64,000 nt of DNA from Sphingomonadaceae bacterium (GCA_947476425.1 CANJQJ010000001.1:62001-126000), one strand, 5' to 3'; positions 1 through 10,713 are shown, counted from the stretch's first letter. The notes: generated by a model from the sequence alone, not told the origin. A program made the numbers and translations.

Positions 1-9
1 GGTGCGCAG

Positions 10-1905
10 ATGAATCTTTCGAGCAGCAATGAGCTAGGCACAGCCGATATGGCGACTTTAATGGAAAACTCCCTCGCGGAGGCTTCGGTGAGCAGCCAGG
101 GCGCGCAGCCGCGTCCCTATGCGCTCGACGTCGATCATGGCCGTGATGCACTCCTTACCGATTTCGGGAAGGAAACGCTCAAGGATCGCTACCTCCTGCC
201 AGGCGAAGGCTATCAGGATCTCTTCGTCCGCGTCGCCTCGGCCTATGCCGACGATCAGCCGCACGCACAGCGGCTCTACGACTATATCTCCCAGCTCTGG
301 TTCATGCCGGCGACCCCGGTGCTTTCGAACGGCGGCACTGGACGCGGGCTCCCGATCAGCTGCTATCTCAACTCGGTCGATGACAGTCTCGAAGGCATCG
401 TCAACACCTGGAACGAGAATGTCTGGCTCGCCGCGCGCGGCGGCGGCATCGGCACCTATTGGGGCGCGGTCCGCGGCATCGGCGAGCCGGTCGGCCTCAA
501 TGGCAAGACCAGCGGCATCATTCCGTTCGTTCGCGTGATGGATTCGCTGACGCTTGCAATCTCGCAGGGCTCGCTGCGGCGTGGTTCCGCGGCTTGCTAC
601 CTCGATGTCTCGCACCCCGAGATCGAGGAGTTTCTCGAGATCCGCAAGCCATCGGGCGATTTCAACCGCAAGGCGCTCAATCTCCATCATGGCGTGCTGC
701 TCACCGATGATTTCATGCGGGCGGTGCGGGACGGCACGGAATGGCAACTCAAGTCGCCCAAGGACCAGTCGGTTCGCCAGACGGTCGATGCGCGAGCACT
801 GTTCCAGAAGCTCGTCGAGACCCGGCTGGCAACCGGTGAGCCCTATATCGTCTTCATCGACAAGGTGAACTCGTCGATGCCGCGGCATCATCGCGAGCTC
901 GGCCTCAAGGTCTCGACCTCGAACCTGTGCTCGGAGATCACGCTTCCCACCGGCCGCGACCATCTTGGCAATGATCGCACTGCGGTCTGTTGCCTGTCGT
1001 CGCTCAACCTCGAAATGTGGGACCAGTGGAGCGGTGACAAGCAGTTCATCGAGGACGTCATGCGTTTCCTCGACAATGTGCTGACCGACTATATCGACCG
1101 CGCCCCGCCCGAAATGGCGCGCGCCAAGTACAGTGCGTCGCGCGAACGCTCGGTCGGGCTCGGCGTGATGGGCTTCCACAGCTTCCTCCAGGCGCGAAAC
1201 CTGCCGTTCGAAGGCGCGATGGCCAAGTCCTGGAACCTCAAGATCTTCAAGCACATCTCGACTCAGGTCAACGAGGCCTCGATGATGCTCGCCAATGAGC
1301 GCGGTCCGTGCCCGGACGCCGCCGACATGGGCGTGATGGAGCGCTTCTCGTGCAAGATGGCGATCGCGCCGACGGCGTCGATCTCGATCATCACCGGCGG
1401 CACCTCGGCGTGCATCGAGCCGATCCCGGCGAACGTCTATACCCACAAGACGCTGTCGGGCAGCTTCTCGATCCGCAATCCCTATCTCGAAAAGCTGCTC
1501 ATGGAGAAATCCAAGAACAGCGATGCGGTGTGGAACTCGATCCTCGAAAAGGCGGGCTCGGTCCAGCATCTCGATTTCCTGACCCAGGACGAGAAGGATA
1601 CCTACAAGACCAGTTTCGAGATCGACCAGCGCTGGCTGATCGAGCTCGCTGCCGATCGCACCCCCTATATCGATCAGGCGCAGTCGCTGAACCTGTTCAT
1701 CCCCGCCGACGTCGACAAGTGGGACCTGCTGATGCTCCACTATCGGGCGTGGGAACTCGGCATCAAGTCGCTCTATTATCTCCGCTCGAAGTCGGTGCAG
1801 CGCGCGGGCTTCGCTGGCGGGGTCGAAGCCGACAACACACCTGACCTCAAGGAAATCCAGCTCGAGGCCACCACCGATTACGACGAGTGTCTCGCATGCC
1901 AGTGA
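10..1905 (+). CDS. nrdA: Ribonucleoside-diphosphate reductase, alpha subunit (class I)
   Basis: Large subunit of aerobic ribonucleotide reductase, which makes dNDPs for DNA synthesis with NrdB. The 631-residue product shows the radical-site motif NLCSE with N305, C307 and E309, spaced like the E. coli N437/C439/E441 set, and ends in ECLACQ, whose Cys pair (C627, C630) would re-reduce the active site. It is shorter than E. coli NrdA (761 aa) and no N-terminal ATP-cone is seen, so dATP overall-activity control may be absent. The ATG at 10 sits only nine bases from the window edge and the frame is open upstream, so a longer N-terminus cannot be excluded. The partner nrdB lies 1.2 kb downstream. 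Confidence 0.93.
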   Translation: MNLSSSNELGTADMATLMENSLAEASVSSQGAQPRPYALDVDHGRDALLTDFGKETLKDRYLLPGEGYQDLFVRVASAYADDQPHAQRLYDYISQLWFMPATPVLSNGGTGRGLPISCYLNSVDDSLEGIVNTWNENVWLAARGGGIGTYWGAVRGIGEPVGLNGKTSGIIPFVRVMDSLTLAISQGSLRRGSAACYLDVSHPEIEEFLEIRKPSGDFNRKALNLHHGVLLTDDFMRAVRDGTEWQLKSPKDQSVRQTVDARALFQKLVETRLATGEPYIVFIDKVNSSMPRHHRELGLKVSTSNLCSEITLPTGRDHLGNDRTAVCCLSSLNLEMWDQWSGDKQFIEDVMRFLDNVLTDYIDRAPPEMARAKYSASRERSVGLGVMGFHSFLQARNLPFEGAMAKSWNLKIFKHISTQVNEASMMLANERGPCPDAADMGVMERFSCKMAIAPTASISIITGGTSACIEPIPANVYTHKTLSGSFSIRNPYLEKLLMEKSKNSDAVWNSILEKAGSVQHLDFLTQDEKDTYKTSFEIDQRWLIELAADRTPYIDQAQSLNLFIPADVDKWDLLMLHYRAWELGIKSLYYLRSKSVQRAGFAGGVEADNTPDLKEIQLEATTDYDECLACQ

Positions 1906-2147
1906 TACCGGCCATGGCGGCGCTGTTCGCGCTGTTCGTGATCGCGCTGATCGGTCTCGACATGCTCGTGCGCGCGCCCAAGCGCCGCGAGGAGGGCGGG
2001 GTACGTCCGGCGGTTCAGACCGCTAATGCCGATCCGGTCAACCTGCGCCGCCGCCGTCCGCTCACCCAGCGCCTTTCAGGCGCCGTGCTGATCGTCGCGG
2101 TGCTGGTCCTGCTTATCGTTCTTCGCCCAGCTCTCGGGATATTCTGA
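1896..2147 (+). CDS. Small two-span membrane protein, unknown function
   Basis: Overlaps the end of nrdA by about 10 bases, so it is probably translationally coupled to it. A GTG at 1887 would lengthen it by three codons. The product of about 83 residues has a hydrophobic helix at the N-terminus, a basic Arg-rich middle section (including a run of four Arg), and a second hydrophobic helix at the C-terminus. I do not recognise the family. It lies in a four-gene run with nrdA, an esterase and nrdB; nothing in the sequence links it to nucleotide reduction. Confidence 0.6.
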   Translation: MPVIPAMAALFALFVIALIGLDMLVRAPKRREEGGVRPAVQTANADPVNLRRRRPLTQRLSGAVLIVAVLVLLIVLRPALGIF

Positions 2148-2149
2148 TC

Positions 2150-3112
2150 ATGATGGATAGCCGCCACCTCGTCGATCCCGAGCTGCTCGCAGCGCTCGAC
2201 GTCGCGCCCAATTTCGAACTCAGCGAAGCGATGTTGCCGATGCTGCGGGAGATGGAATTTCCTGCGCCACCGCCCGTCGAGGACGGTGTCGTCATCACCA
2301 ATCGCGTGATCCCCGGCCCGGCCGACGCGCCCGATCTGCGCGTCGTGATCTACACGCCGCCGGGCCTTGCCCCCAACGCGCCAGTACTGCTCCATATCCA
2401 TGGCGGCGGCTATGTCATCGGTTCGCCAGAAGTGATGGGCAGCTACGCCCGCGCCTATGCGGTCGCGGCGGAATGCATCGTCGTCTCGACAAGCTATCGA
2501 CTCTCGCCCGAAACATATTGGCCCGGGCCGGTAGAGGATGTCTACGCCGCCTTGCTCTGGACCCACGCCAATGCCGTCAGTCTCGGCGGCGATCCGACGC
2601 GGCTCGCGATCGGCGGCGAAAGCGCTGGTGGCGGGCTCACCGCTGCGCTCGCTTTATGGTCCCGCGATCATGGCGGGCCCAAGCTCTGTTTCCAGCTGCT
2701 CGTCTATCCGATGCTCGACGATCGCCCGCCCGCCGATAGCTATGCTGGCCAATATGTCTGGACGCGGCCCAACAGCGTCTATGGCTGGTCCGCCTTCCTC
2801 GGCCAGCCTGCGGGAACCGATGCTGTTCCCGCCAAGGCGGTACCAGCGCGGGTCGCCGATCTTGCAGGCCTTCCGCCCGCCTATATCGCCACTGGTGCGC
2901 TCGATCTCTTTGTCGAGGAAAATATCGAATATGCCCGCCGCCTGATCGCGATCGGTGTCCCTACCGAGCTGCGCGTCGTTCCTGGCGCCTGGCATGGTTT
3001 CAATGGTTTCGTGCCCGATGCCGCAATCTCGAAGAGCTTCAACGCCGATATCCATCGCGCGCTGAAGGCCGCCTTCGACCGCGCCGCATCCGCCGCCACC
3101 CCAGCTAACTGA
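2150..3112 (+). CDS. Alpha/beta hydrolase of the hormone-sensitive lipase (HSL/Est) family
   Basis: Predicted carboxylesterase of 320 residues. The HSL-family oxyanion motif HGGGY begins at H84, the nucleophile elbow is GESAG with S158, and D252 (in ALDLF) with H282 (in AWHGF) complete a plausible Ser-Asp-His triad. There is no signal peptide, so it should be cytoplasmic. It starts two bases after the preceding small membrane gene and ends 11 bases before nrdB, implying cotranscription with the reductase genes although no pathway link is obvious. The physiological substrate cannot be read from sequence. Confidence 0.88.
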   Translation: MMDSRHLVDPELLAALDVAPNFELSEAMLPMLREMEFPAPPPVEDGVVITNRVIPGPADAPDLRVVIYTPPGLAPNAPVLLHIHGGGYVIGSPEVMGSYARAYAVAAECIVVSTSYRLSPETYWPGPVEDVYAALLWTHANAVSLGGDPTRLAIGGESAGGGLTAALALWSRDHGGPKLCFQLLVYPMLDDRPPADSYAGQYVWTRPNSVYGWSAFLGQPAGTDAVPAKAVPARVADLAGLPPAYIATGALDLFVEENIEYARRLIAIGVPTELRVVPGAWHGFNGFVPDAAISKSFNADIHRALKAAFDRAASAATPAN

Positions 3113-3123
3113 CGGAGCGCCCC

Positions 3124-4179
3124 ATGTCCCTTCTCAAAGCTTCGAAATCCTACAAGCCCTTCGAATATCCGTGGGCGTTCGAATATTGGAAGCGCCAGCA
3201 GCAGGTCCACTGGATGCCCGAGGAAGTGCCCTTGGGCGAGGATTGCCGCGATTGGGCGCAGAAGCTCACCGATCATGAGCGCAACCTGCTCACCCAGATT
3301 TTCCGCTTCTTCACGCAGGCGGATGTCGAGGTGCAGGATTGCTACCACGAAAAATATGGTCGCATCTTCAAGCCCACCGAAGTGAAGATGATGCTCGCCG
3401 CCTTCTCCAACATGGAGACGATCCACATCGCGGCCTATAGCCATCTACTCGATACGATCGGCATGCCCGAGAGCGAATACAGCATGTTCCTCCAGTACAA
3501 GGAGATGAAGGACAAGCATGATTATCTCGGCACCTTTGGCGTAGATACCGACGAGGATATCGCCAAGACGCTCGCGATGTTCGGCGGCTTCACCGAAGGC
3601 CTCCAGCTCTTCGCCAGCTTCGCGATGCTGATGAACTTCCCGCGCTTCAACAAGATGAAGGGCATGGGCCAGATCGTCACCTGGTCGGTCCGCGACGAGA
3701 GCCTGCACTGCGAAGGCATCATCAAGCTTTTCCACACCTTCACCAAGGAACGCGATTGCCTGACCCGCTCGGTCAAGGAAGACATCATGGATGTCTGCCA
3801 GAAGACCGTCCGGCTCGAAGACGCCTTCATCGATCTCGCCTTCGAGATGGGTCCGGTCCCCGGCATGACGCCCAAGGAGATCAAGCGCTACATCCGCTAC
3901 ATCGCCGATTGGCGCCTCGGCCAGCTCGGCCTGCCGCAGATCTACATGATCGACGAGCATCCGCTGCCCTGGCTTGCCCCGCTGCTCAACGGCGTCGAGC
4001 ACGCCAACTTCTTCGAAACCCGCGCAACGGAATATTCGAAGGGCGCAACGCGCGGCACCTGGAATGAAGTGTGGGACGCCTTCGATCGCCGCAAGGCCGC
4101 GAAGAGCGGCCCCGCCGCCAACGAGGACGCAACCGGCGAGGGCGGCCTGTTCGCGAGTGCAGGGCTGGCGGCCGAGTAA
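3124..4179 (+). CDS. nrdB: Ribonucleoside-diphosphate reductase, beta subunit
   Basis: Radical-generating small subunit of class I ribonucleotide reductase, 351 residues. The di-iron ligands and radical tyrosine are visible: D67, E98, H101 and Y105 in ETIHIAAY, matching the E. coli E115/H118/Y122 spacing, then a Glu in GGFTEG and the EXXH-type DESLHCEG motif near residue 193. Presence of Y105 argues for a tyrosyl-radical enzyme rather than a Tyr-less Mn/Fe subtype. A GGAG ribosome site lies just upstream. The Ala/Gly-rich C-terminal tail would carry the NrdA-docking peptide. Confidence 0.95.
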   Translation: MSLLKASKSYKPFEYPWAFEYWKRQQQVHWMPEEVPLGEDCRDWAQKLTDHERNLLTQIFRFFTQADVEVQDCYHEKYGRIFKPTEVKMMLAAFSNMETIHIAAYSHLLDTIGMPESEYSMFLQYKEMKDKHDYLGTFGVDTDEDIAKTLAMFGGFTEGLQLFASFAMLMNFPRFNKMKGMGQIVTWSVRDESLHCEGIIKLFHTFTKERDCLTRSVKEDIMDVCQKTVRLEDAFIDLAFEMGPVPGMTPKEIKRYIRYIADWRLGQLGLPQIYMIDEHPLPWLAPLLNGVEHANFFETRATEYSKGATRGTWNEVWDAFDRRKAAKSGPAANEDATGEGGLFASAGLAAE

Positions 4180-4192
4180 GCGGGATCGACCC

Positions 4193-4216
4193 GTCATCCC
4201 AGCGAAAGCTGGGATC
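4193..4216. repeat. Dispersed palindromic repeat, copy 1 (GTCATCCCAGCGAAAGCTGGGATC)
   Basis: A 24-base unit with an internal stem (CCCAGC / GCTGGG, loop GAAA) just after nrdB. A near-identical copy lies at 23662-23685, differing by A versus G after GTCATCCC, and both are followed by a C-rich then TTCGTC tract. Read on the plus strand it gives the peptide VIPAKAGI, a signature of small dispersed repeats found in many proteobacterial genomes. It may also act as a transcription end for nrdB. Confidence 0.75.
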
Positions 4217-4253
4217 CCCCTTCGTCTTTTGCTCTGATGCCGGGTGCCGCCGC

Positions 4254-4538
4254 CTACCGCTTCATCCCGTCGACCACGTCCTTGGACTCCTTCAGCCCAA
4301 GCCCGGTGACCCTGCGGACATGCTTGATTGCCTCGATCGTCTGGCCTCGGGCGATCAACGCCTGGACGTCGGCGGCCAGGGCGGGCGGGATTTCGATGCG
4401 GGGCGGGGGCTGCCTCGGCGTGCTTTTCCGCGGCGTTCCCATCAGGTCGTCGCGACCCCGGTCCCGGCGCAGCAGCATCACCAGCAGGATCGTTACCGCC
4501 GCAGCGATCGCGACCAGGATGTGGAGCGGAACATACAT
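4254..4538 (-). CDS. Membrane-anchored protein with ribosomal L7/L12 C-terminal-like domain
   Basis: A 94-residue protein with one N-terminal membrane helix (about residues 5-23), a basic and Pro-rich linker, and a C-terminal segment of about 45 residues matching the ribosomal L7/L12 C-terminal fold, including GLGLKESKDVVDGMK. In L7/L12 this domain recruits translation factors, but anchored stand-alone versions have no established role that I know of. It is convergent with nrdB and follows the methyltransferase gene on the same strand by 11 bases, so the two are probably cotranscribed. Confidence 0.75.
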   Translation of the reverse strand: MYVPLHILVAIAAAVTILLVMLLRRDRGRDDLMGTPRKSTPRQPPPRIEIPPALAADVQALIARGQTIEAIKHVRRVTGLGLKESKDVVDGMKR

Positions 4539-4549
4539 AGGGTCGTCCT

Positions 4550-5188
4550 TCAGTTCCGCGGGAAATCGCCGGGCCGTACCCGGCTCAGCTCAACCCCGGA
4601 GCCGATCGGCAGAAGCACCGAATCCATGCGGGGATCATCGAGGATATGATTGCGATACGCGACCGCATTGTCATGATTGGAAGGCGGGAAGATCATGTTG
4701 TCGCCGAGGATCATCGCGCCGTCCGAAAGCAGCGGGCGCAGCAGGTCGAAGCAGGGGATATAAAGATCCTTCCACAGGTCGATCAGCACGAAATCGACCG
4801 GCCCATCGAGTGCTGCGATCGATTCCAGTGCATCGCCCTCGACGAAGGTCACCACATCGCCCAGGTCGACGCTCGCCAGCAGTGTCTTGGCATGCGCGAT
4901 CTTGCCGGCGTGAAGCTCTAGCGAGATCACCTCGCCCCCAGCTGCCTTGGCCGCCTCGGCGAGCCAAAGCGTCGAATAGCCATAGGAAGAGCCGACTTCG
5001 ACAATGCGTCGGGATCCGGCGGCCTTGATCAGTTCGTTCATCAGCCGACCGGTTTCGGGGCCAACGGGTAGCAGGAATTCATCGATCCGCGCATAGGCCT
5101 GTTCGATCGGCATGTTGGCCTGCTCGCTTTGTTCGCGATGCCAGCGCGCCTCGAGCTCGGCGAACAGGTCAAGCAACCGTTGGTCCAT
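4550..5188 (-). CDS. Class I SAM-dependent O-methyltransferase
   Basis: Predicted methyltransferase of 212 residues with the glycine-rich SAM-binding strand (VEVGSSYGYSTLWLA) and a following acidic loop (ISLELHAGKI), then VDFVLIDLWKDLY, which resembles the metal-binding DLWKD region of caffeoyl-CoA/catechol O-methyltransferase-like enzymes. The frame is open to 5248, but the ATG at 5188 has a GAGAGGA ribosome site nine bases upstream and starts a normal-looking N-terminus (MDQRLLDLF), so I use that start. Substrate unknown. Confidence 0.85.
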   Translation of the reverse strand: MDQRLLDLFAELEARWHREQSEQANMPIEQAYARIDEFLLPVGPETGRLMNELIKAAGSRRIVEVGSSYGYSTLWLAEAAKAAGGEVISLELHAGKIAHAKTLLASVDLGDVVTFVEGDALESIAALDGPVDFVLIDLWKDLYIPCFDLLRPLLSDGAMILGDNMIFPPSNHDNAVAYRNHILDDPRMDSVLLPIGSGVELSRVRPGDFPRN

Positions 5189-5314
5189 GATGAGAAATCC
5201 TCTCTGTTTCTGCTTCCTGGTTTCCATAGTGAGACGGTTCGCAATCAAAACGCCAGCCCCGATCGCTATTCCGCATCGGCTTTCATGTGCTTGGCCGCGA
5301 TGTTACAGTCGCTC

Positions 5315-5710
5315 ATGATGAACGTGGGGAAGAATGCGCGGCGTTTGGGGATTTGGCTGGTCGCTTCGTTGCTGACTCAGGTCGCATGTGCCGCGCCGCC
5401 ACGCGAGGCCGATCCAGCCCGGTTGATCCTGAAGGTGCGCCGCATACTCGCCACTGCGGACGTCCAGTGCCAGGGCAGGGTCGCGATGGCGCCTGACGAG
5501 GCCGTCCTGCTCGGCGTCGCTCGCAAGGGCGTCAGGGCGATCGTCGATGCCAAGCAGTTTCACGAGGTCGAGCGCGAACTTTCAGCGGAAGTAGCGATCG
5601 AATCCAAGGACCCGGCATTTTGCGGCCGAAGCGCTCGCATGAAGCCGGTGCTGATTGATCGCGTGCGTTCGGCGGCGAGCCAGCTCGGCGTGGATTTGAT
5701 GGGACTTTAA
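5315..5710 (+). CDS. Secreted protein of unknown function
   Basis: About 131 residues with an N-terminal signal-peptide-like segment (basic MMNVGKNARR, a hydrophobic run, then AACA-type cleavage region VACAAPP). The mature part is mostly helical-looking and contains two Cys (VQCQ and AFCG) that could form a disulfide in the periplasm. I do not recognise the family. Alternative in-frame ATGs exist at 5285, 5300 and 5318; none has a strong ribosome site, so the start is uncertain. It is divergent from the methyltransferase gene and convergent with ftsH. Confidence 0.6.
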   Translation: MMNVGKNARRLGIWLVASLLTQVACAAPPREADPARLILKVRRILATADVQCQGRVAMAPDEAVLLGVARKGVRAIVDAKQFHEVERELSAEVAIESKDPAFCGRSARMKPVLIDRVRSAASQLGVDLMGL

Positions 5711-5716
5711 AAAAGA

Positions 5717-5742
5717 AGCGCCCGGTATTTCTACCGGGCGCT
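5717..5742 (-). terminator. Intrinsic terminator shared by ftsH and the convergent secreted-protein gene
   Basis: A perfect 11-bp stem (AGCGCCCGGTA / TACCGGGCGCT) with a TTTC loop sits between the two stop codons. Read on the minus strand it is followed by a T-rich tract (TTCTTTTTT), giving a strong rho-independent terminator for ftsH; on the plus strand the U tract is weaker. Confidence 0.88.
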
Positions 5743-5749
5743 ATCTTGT

Positions 5750-7696
<1,947 letters not shown>

Positions 7697-7765
7697 TATC
7701 GGCAATCCAGTTTTCGAAAGAACTCAGAGATAGGCATTCATGCGGCAATAACAATGCATGACTGC

Positions 7766-8767
7766 TTAACGGTGGCGCGCATGCGGCGGAGTGATGGAGA
7801 AATGCCACGATCCACCGTCGATCGGGCCCACCTTCACGCCAGATAGCGTCGCTGCCCGGTTATCGTCGAGCAAATCGACCAGCCCGTCAATGCCCTCTCG
7901 ATTCCACATCGGTGCAAGCTTGGCCACCGCGCGAGCAGCAAGACGGCGCCGAATCTCGCGGGGCAGGTCGGCAATGTCGATCCGGATCGCCTGTCCTTCG
8001 TTCGTCGATACCCGGCTACGCCAGGCCTGGTCGCACAGCCATTCCAGCGCTGTATCGGCGTCAGTAAGATTGGCTGCCGAGCGAGCGAGCAGCGCGGGAT
8101 CCAGGTCTGGCTCGCGGGCGAGCAGAGCGCGAAGACGACTGCGGTCGTAGCGGTGGTCGGCGTTCGATGGATCCACCGCCGGGGTCAGTCCGGCCGCCTC
8201 AACAATCGCGGCCAGATCGCTGCGTCGCCAGCCAAGCAGCGGCCGGACGATCATGACGCCCGGCGAATCGGCATAGGGTATCGGCGCGATCTCCGCCATC
8301 TGCGCAAGTCCCCGCACACCGGAGCCGCGCGATGCGCGCATCAGGAAGCTCTCCGCGACATCATCGGCATGATGCGCGAGCGCGACATGGCTGATCCCGG
8401 CCTCGCGGGCCCAGCCGCCGAGCAGGCGGTAGCGCAGCTTGCGCGCATGTTCCTGGATGTTTCCGACAGGGGCAAAGCCGTCTTCGCGCAGGATCCGGTG
8501 CGCGATGCCGCTTCGCTCGCAAAACGCCTCAACCATCGCCGCTTCGTCCGCAGACTCCGTGCGCAGCCCGTGATCAACGGTTGCGGCGGCAATCCTGCCG
8601 GGCAGTGCCTTTTCTGCAAGCAACAGCAGGGCGAGGCTGTCCGGCCCCCCCGAAACGGCGATCCCCAGCCGCGCACCGGAAGGCACCAAGCCTTCGATGC
8701 CATCGCGGAATCGCGCAATCAGGGCGTTCAGGTCTGCGCGATCAGGCAGCGCATTTGGCGTCGGCAC
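7766..8767 (-). CDS. tilS: tRNA(Ile)-lysidine synthase
   Basis: Modifies C34 of tRNA-Ile(CAU) to lysidine so that it reads AUA codons. The 333-residue protein carries the N-type ATP pyrophosphatase PP-loop SGGPDS at residues 39-44 and the downstream LAHHADD motif typical of TilS. The start is a GTG at 8767. It overlaps the 3' end of cpoB by 26 bases and precedes ftsH by about 70, so cpoB-tilS-ftsH is probably one transcription unit. Confidence 0.93.
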   Translation of the reverse strand: MPTPNALPDRADLNALIARFRDGIEGLVPSGARLGIAVSGGPDSLALLLLAEKALPGRIAAATVDHGLRTESADEAAMVEAFCERSGIAHRILREDGFAPVGNIQEHARKLRYRLLGGWAREAGISHVALAHHADDVAESFLMRASRGSGVRGLAQMAEIAPIPYADSPGVMIVRPLLGWRRSDLAAIVEAAGLTPAVDPSNADHRYDRSRLRALLAREPDLDPALLARSAANLTDADTALEWLCDQAWRSRVSTNEGQAIRIDIADLPREIRRRLAARAVAKLAPMWNREGIDGLVDLLDDNRAATLSGVKVGPIDGGSWHFSITPPHARHR

Positions 8768-9728
8768 GACCTTTGGTGACCTTGTCCTTCAGCGAAACCG
8801 CCATCGTCGGCCCATAGCTGTCGCTCAGCTGGTCATAGACCCGGCAGGCGTCCTTGGGCCGCTTGAGCTGGATCAGTGCCTGCGCCAGGTAATAGAGGCT
8901 GTCAGGCGCCCGCTCGCCTCGCGGCATCTTCTGGTAATTGGTATAGAATGCCTCCGCCGCCAGCGCCGGATTGCCCTCGTCGAGATAGGCGCGGCCGAGC
9001 AGGTTCTGCGCATAGCTCGCGCGCTTGTGCGCCGGATATTTGGCGACGACCTGTTTCAGCATGGCTTCGGCTTCAGCATATTTCTTGTCGTTCCACAGCC
9101 GGTAGGCAGCCATGTAGCCATCTTCGGCGGGATCTCCGGTAGCACCGGCCACCAGCAGGGCGGGAACAGCGGCTGCCGTGGCCGCGGCGGCCGGGACTGG
9201 CTTCGTGACAGGCTTTGCTACTGGCTTGGCGACCGTGCCGGCTACGGTTGGCGCGGTCGTCGTCCCCATCGACGAGGCCGCTGCGGCTGTCGATGTCATT
9301 GGCGGCTTGACCACGGCAGCGCCGACAGCCGGCGCTTCGGGACCATTTTCGAGCCGATTGAGGCGAAATTCCGCATCGCCCTTGAGCTTGGCGACCACAT
9401 CTTCGAGCTGCTTCAGCTTGAAGCCGTCCTGCTCCACCTGTCCGGTCAGCCGCTGCAGTTCGCTTTCCAGCGCACCGACGCGCGCAGTGAGATCCGCCAC
9501 GGGCGATGTCGCTGGCGCACCCACTTCGGGAGCCGCTGCGACCGGTGGCGTTATCTCCGGTTCGAAATAGCGTGTGTCGCCGCCCGGAAACACCTTGCGC
9601 TGAACCGCGCGCATTTCAGTCTCGAGCTTGGAGACGCGCGTATCGATCGGCATGTCCGGCGCCGCGAATAAAGGCGTGGCAAGCGTGGAGGACAGCAGCA
9701 GAACAGCAGCCATCAGCGGCAATCGCAT
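8742..9728 (-). CDS. cpoB: Tol-Pal system/cell division coordinator CpoB (YbgF)
   Basis: Periplasmic protein of 328 residues that in E. coli links the Tol-Pal machine to peptidoglycan synthesis during constriction. A signal peptide ends near residue 23 (LFAAP). It is followed by a coiled-coil region with Leu heptads (VGALESELQRLTGQVE and KLKQLEDVVAKL), a low-complexity Ala/Val/Lys-rich linker with repeated KPV units, and a C-terminal TPR region (AAYRLWNDKKYAEAEAM onward). The architecture is standard for the family; the usual tol genes are not adjacent here. Confidence 0.88.
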   Translation of the reverse strand: MRLPLMAAVLLLSSTLATPLFAAPDMPIDTRVSKLETEMRAVQRKVFPGGDTRYFEPEITPPVAAAPEVGAPATSPVADLTARVGALESELQRLTGQVEQDGFKLKQLEDVVAKLKGDAEFRLNRLENGPEAPAVGAAVVKPPMTSTAAAASSMGTTTAPTVAGTVAKPVAKPVTKPVPAAAATAAAVPALLVAGATGDPAEDGYMAAYRLWNDKKYAEAEAMLKQVVAKYPAHKRASYAQNLLGRAYLDEGNPALAAEAFYTNYQKMPRGERAPDSLYYLAQALIQLKRPKDACRVYDQLSDSYGPTMAVSLKDKVTKGRADAKCAA

Positions 9729-9780
9729 TGGTAACTCCTTTTGGCGGGCGGCGATTATGACGGACGTCTCCCCGGTCCTA

Positions 9781-10713
9781 TCAGGGCGTGGTCGGGGATG
9801 CCATGTTCATGCTTGCACCACCAGCCGGCGATGCGGCCGGTGTCGCCGCGCCGGGAGAAGGCGGCACTGGATTTGGCAATGCGCTTGGCGGCAGCTTGTC
9901 CTCCTTGGGCATCGCTGCATCGCGCGCGATCAGCGCCGGTGCCTTGAGGCTCAAGTCGCGAATGACCATGGTTGGCGGGCCCAGCGCGACAAGGGTGCGC
10001 GGTCCGATCGTGACGCTGAGCGATTGCGGACGGCCGGTCTGCAGCCGCGGATCCTTCGCGGTAGGCGGCACTTCATAGCGCTGGCCCGGGGCGAGCTCGC
10101 CGATGAAGAGCGTCGGGCCACCCTTTTCGCTTATCTTGACCCACACCTGTTCGGCGGCGGTGAGCACGACCTTGTCATTGTCTGAAGGTGCCGGCAGCCC
10201 GGCTGGCCGCGTTGGCTTGACGGGCTTGGCGTGCGGAACCGGGACGATCGCGGGAGCCTGCGCTGCGGGGACGGTTCCCGCGGCAATCTGGCTTCGAGCG
10301 TTGTAATCAGCAGCGCCACGCCAGATCAGATATATAGCCGCCAGCACCATGGCCGTGCCGAGCGCGATAATCGCAAGTGTTCGTGGCGGGACGCGCGAAG
10401 GGTCCGCAGGCTCGAACGGGACATATTCCATCTGCGGGCTCGAGCACTCACCACGTTCGGCTCGGAATTCCGCGGCGACGGCCTCGTCGTCGAGGCCGAC
10501 GATGCGCGAGTAGGTCTTGACGAAACCGACTGCGTAAGTGGTTGCCGGAAGCGCCGTATAATCGCCCTTCTCGATGGCCTCGAGATGGCGCAGCGGAATG
10601 CGCGTGCGTTCCGCAATATCCTGGAGTTCAAGGCCGAGCGCATGGCGGGCCTCGGCAAGGCGTGCACCGACCTTCAAAGGACTATGCGCATCCATTGGCC
10701 CGGATTCCTGCAT
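9781..10713 (-). CDS. rodZ: RodZ-like cytoskeleton protein (HTH, one membrane span, C-terminal beta domain)
   Basis: Predicted cell-shape protein that couples MreB to the elongation machinery. The N-terminus holds a Cro/CI-type HTH (LAEARHALGLELQDIAERT) used for MreB binding, followed by a single membrane helix (about residues 110-130 from this start) and a periplasmic DUF4115-type domain (VWVKISEKGGPTLFIGEL). The tail is Pro/Ala-rich. The frame is open to 10866, but the ATGs at 10713 and 10695 are the plausible starts, the first with GGGAG upstream. Confidence 0.85.
   Translation of the reverse strand: MQESGPMDAHSPLKVGARLAEARHALGLELQDIAERTRIPLRHLEAIEKGDYTALPATTYAVGFVKTYSRIVGLDDEAVAAEFRAERGECSSPQMEYVPFEPADPSRVPPRTLAIIALGTAMVLAAIYLIWRGAADYNARSQIAAGTVPAAQAPAIVPVPHAKPVKPTRPAGLPAPSDNDKVVLTAAEQVWVKISEKGGPTLFIGELAPGQRYEVPPTAKDPRLQTGRPQSLSVTIGPRTLVALGPPTMVIRDLSLKAPALIARDAAMPKEDKLPPSALPNPVPPSPGAATPAASPAGGASMNMASPTTP

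Noticed and set aside
58-1740. Long minus-strand open frame opposite nrdA
   Set aside because: Arg/Asp/Leu-rich shadow of a GC-rich gene; no domain, and nrdA is certain on the other strand.
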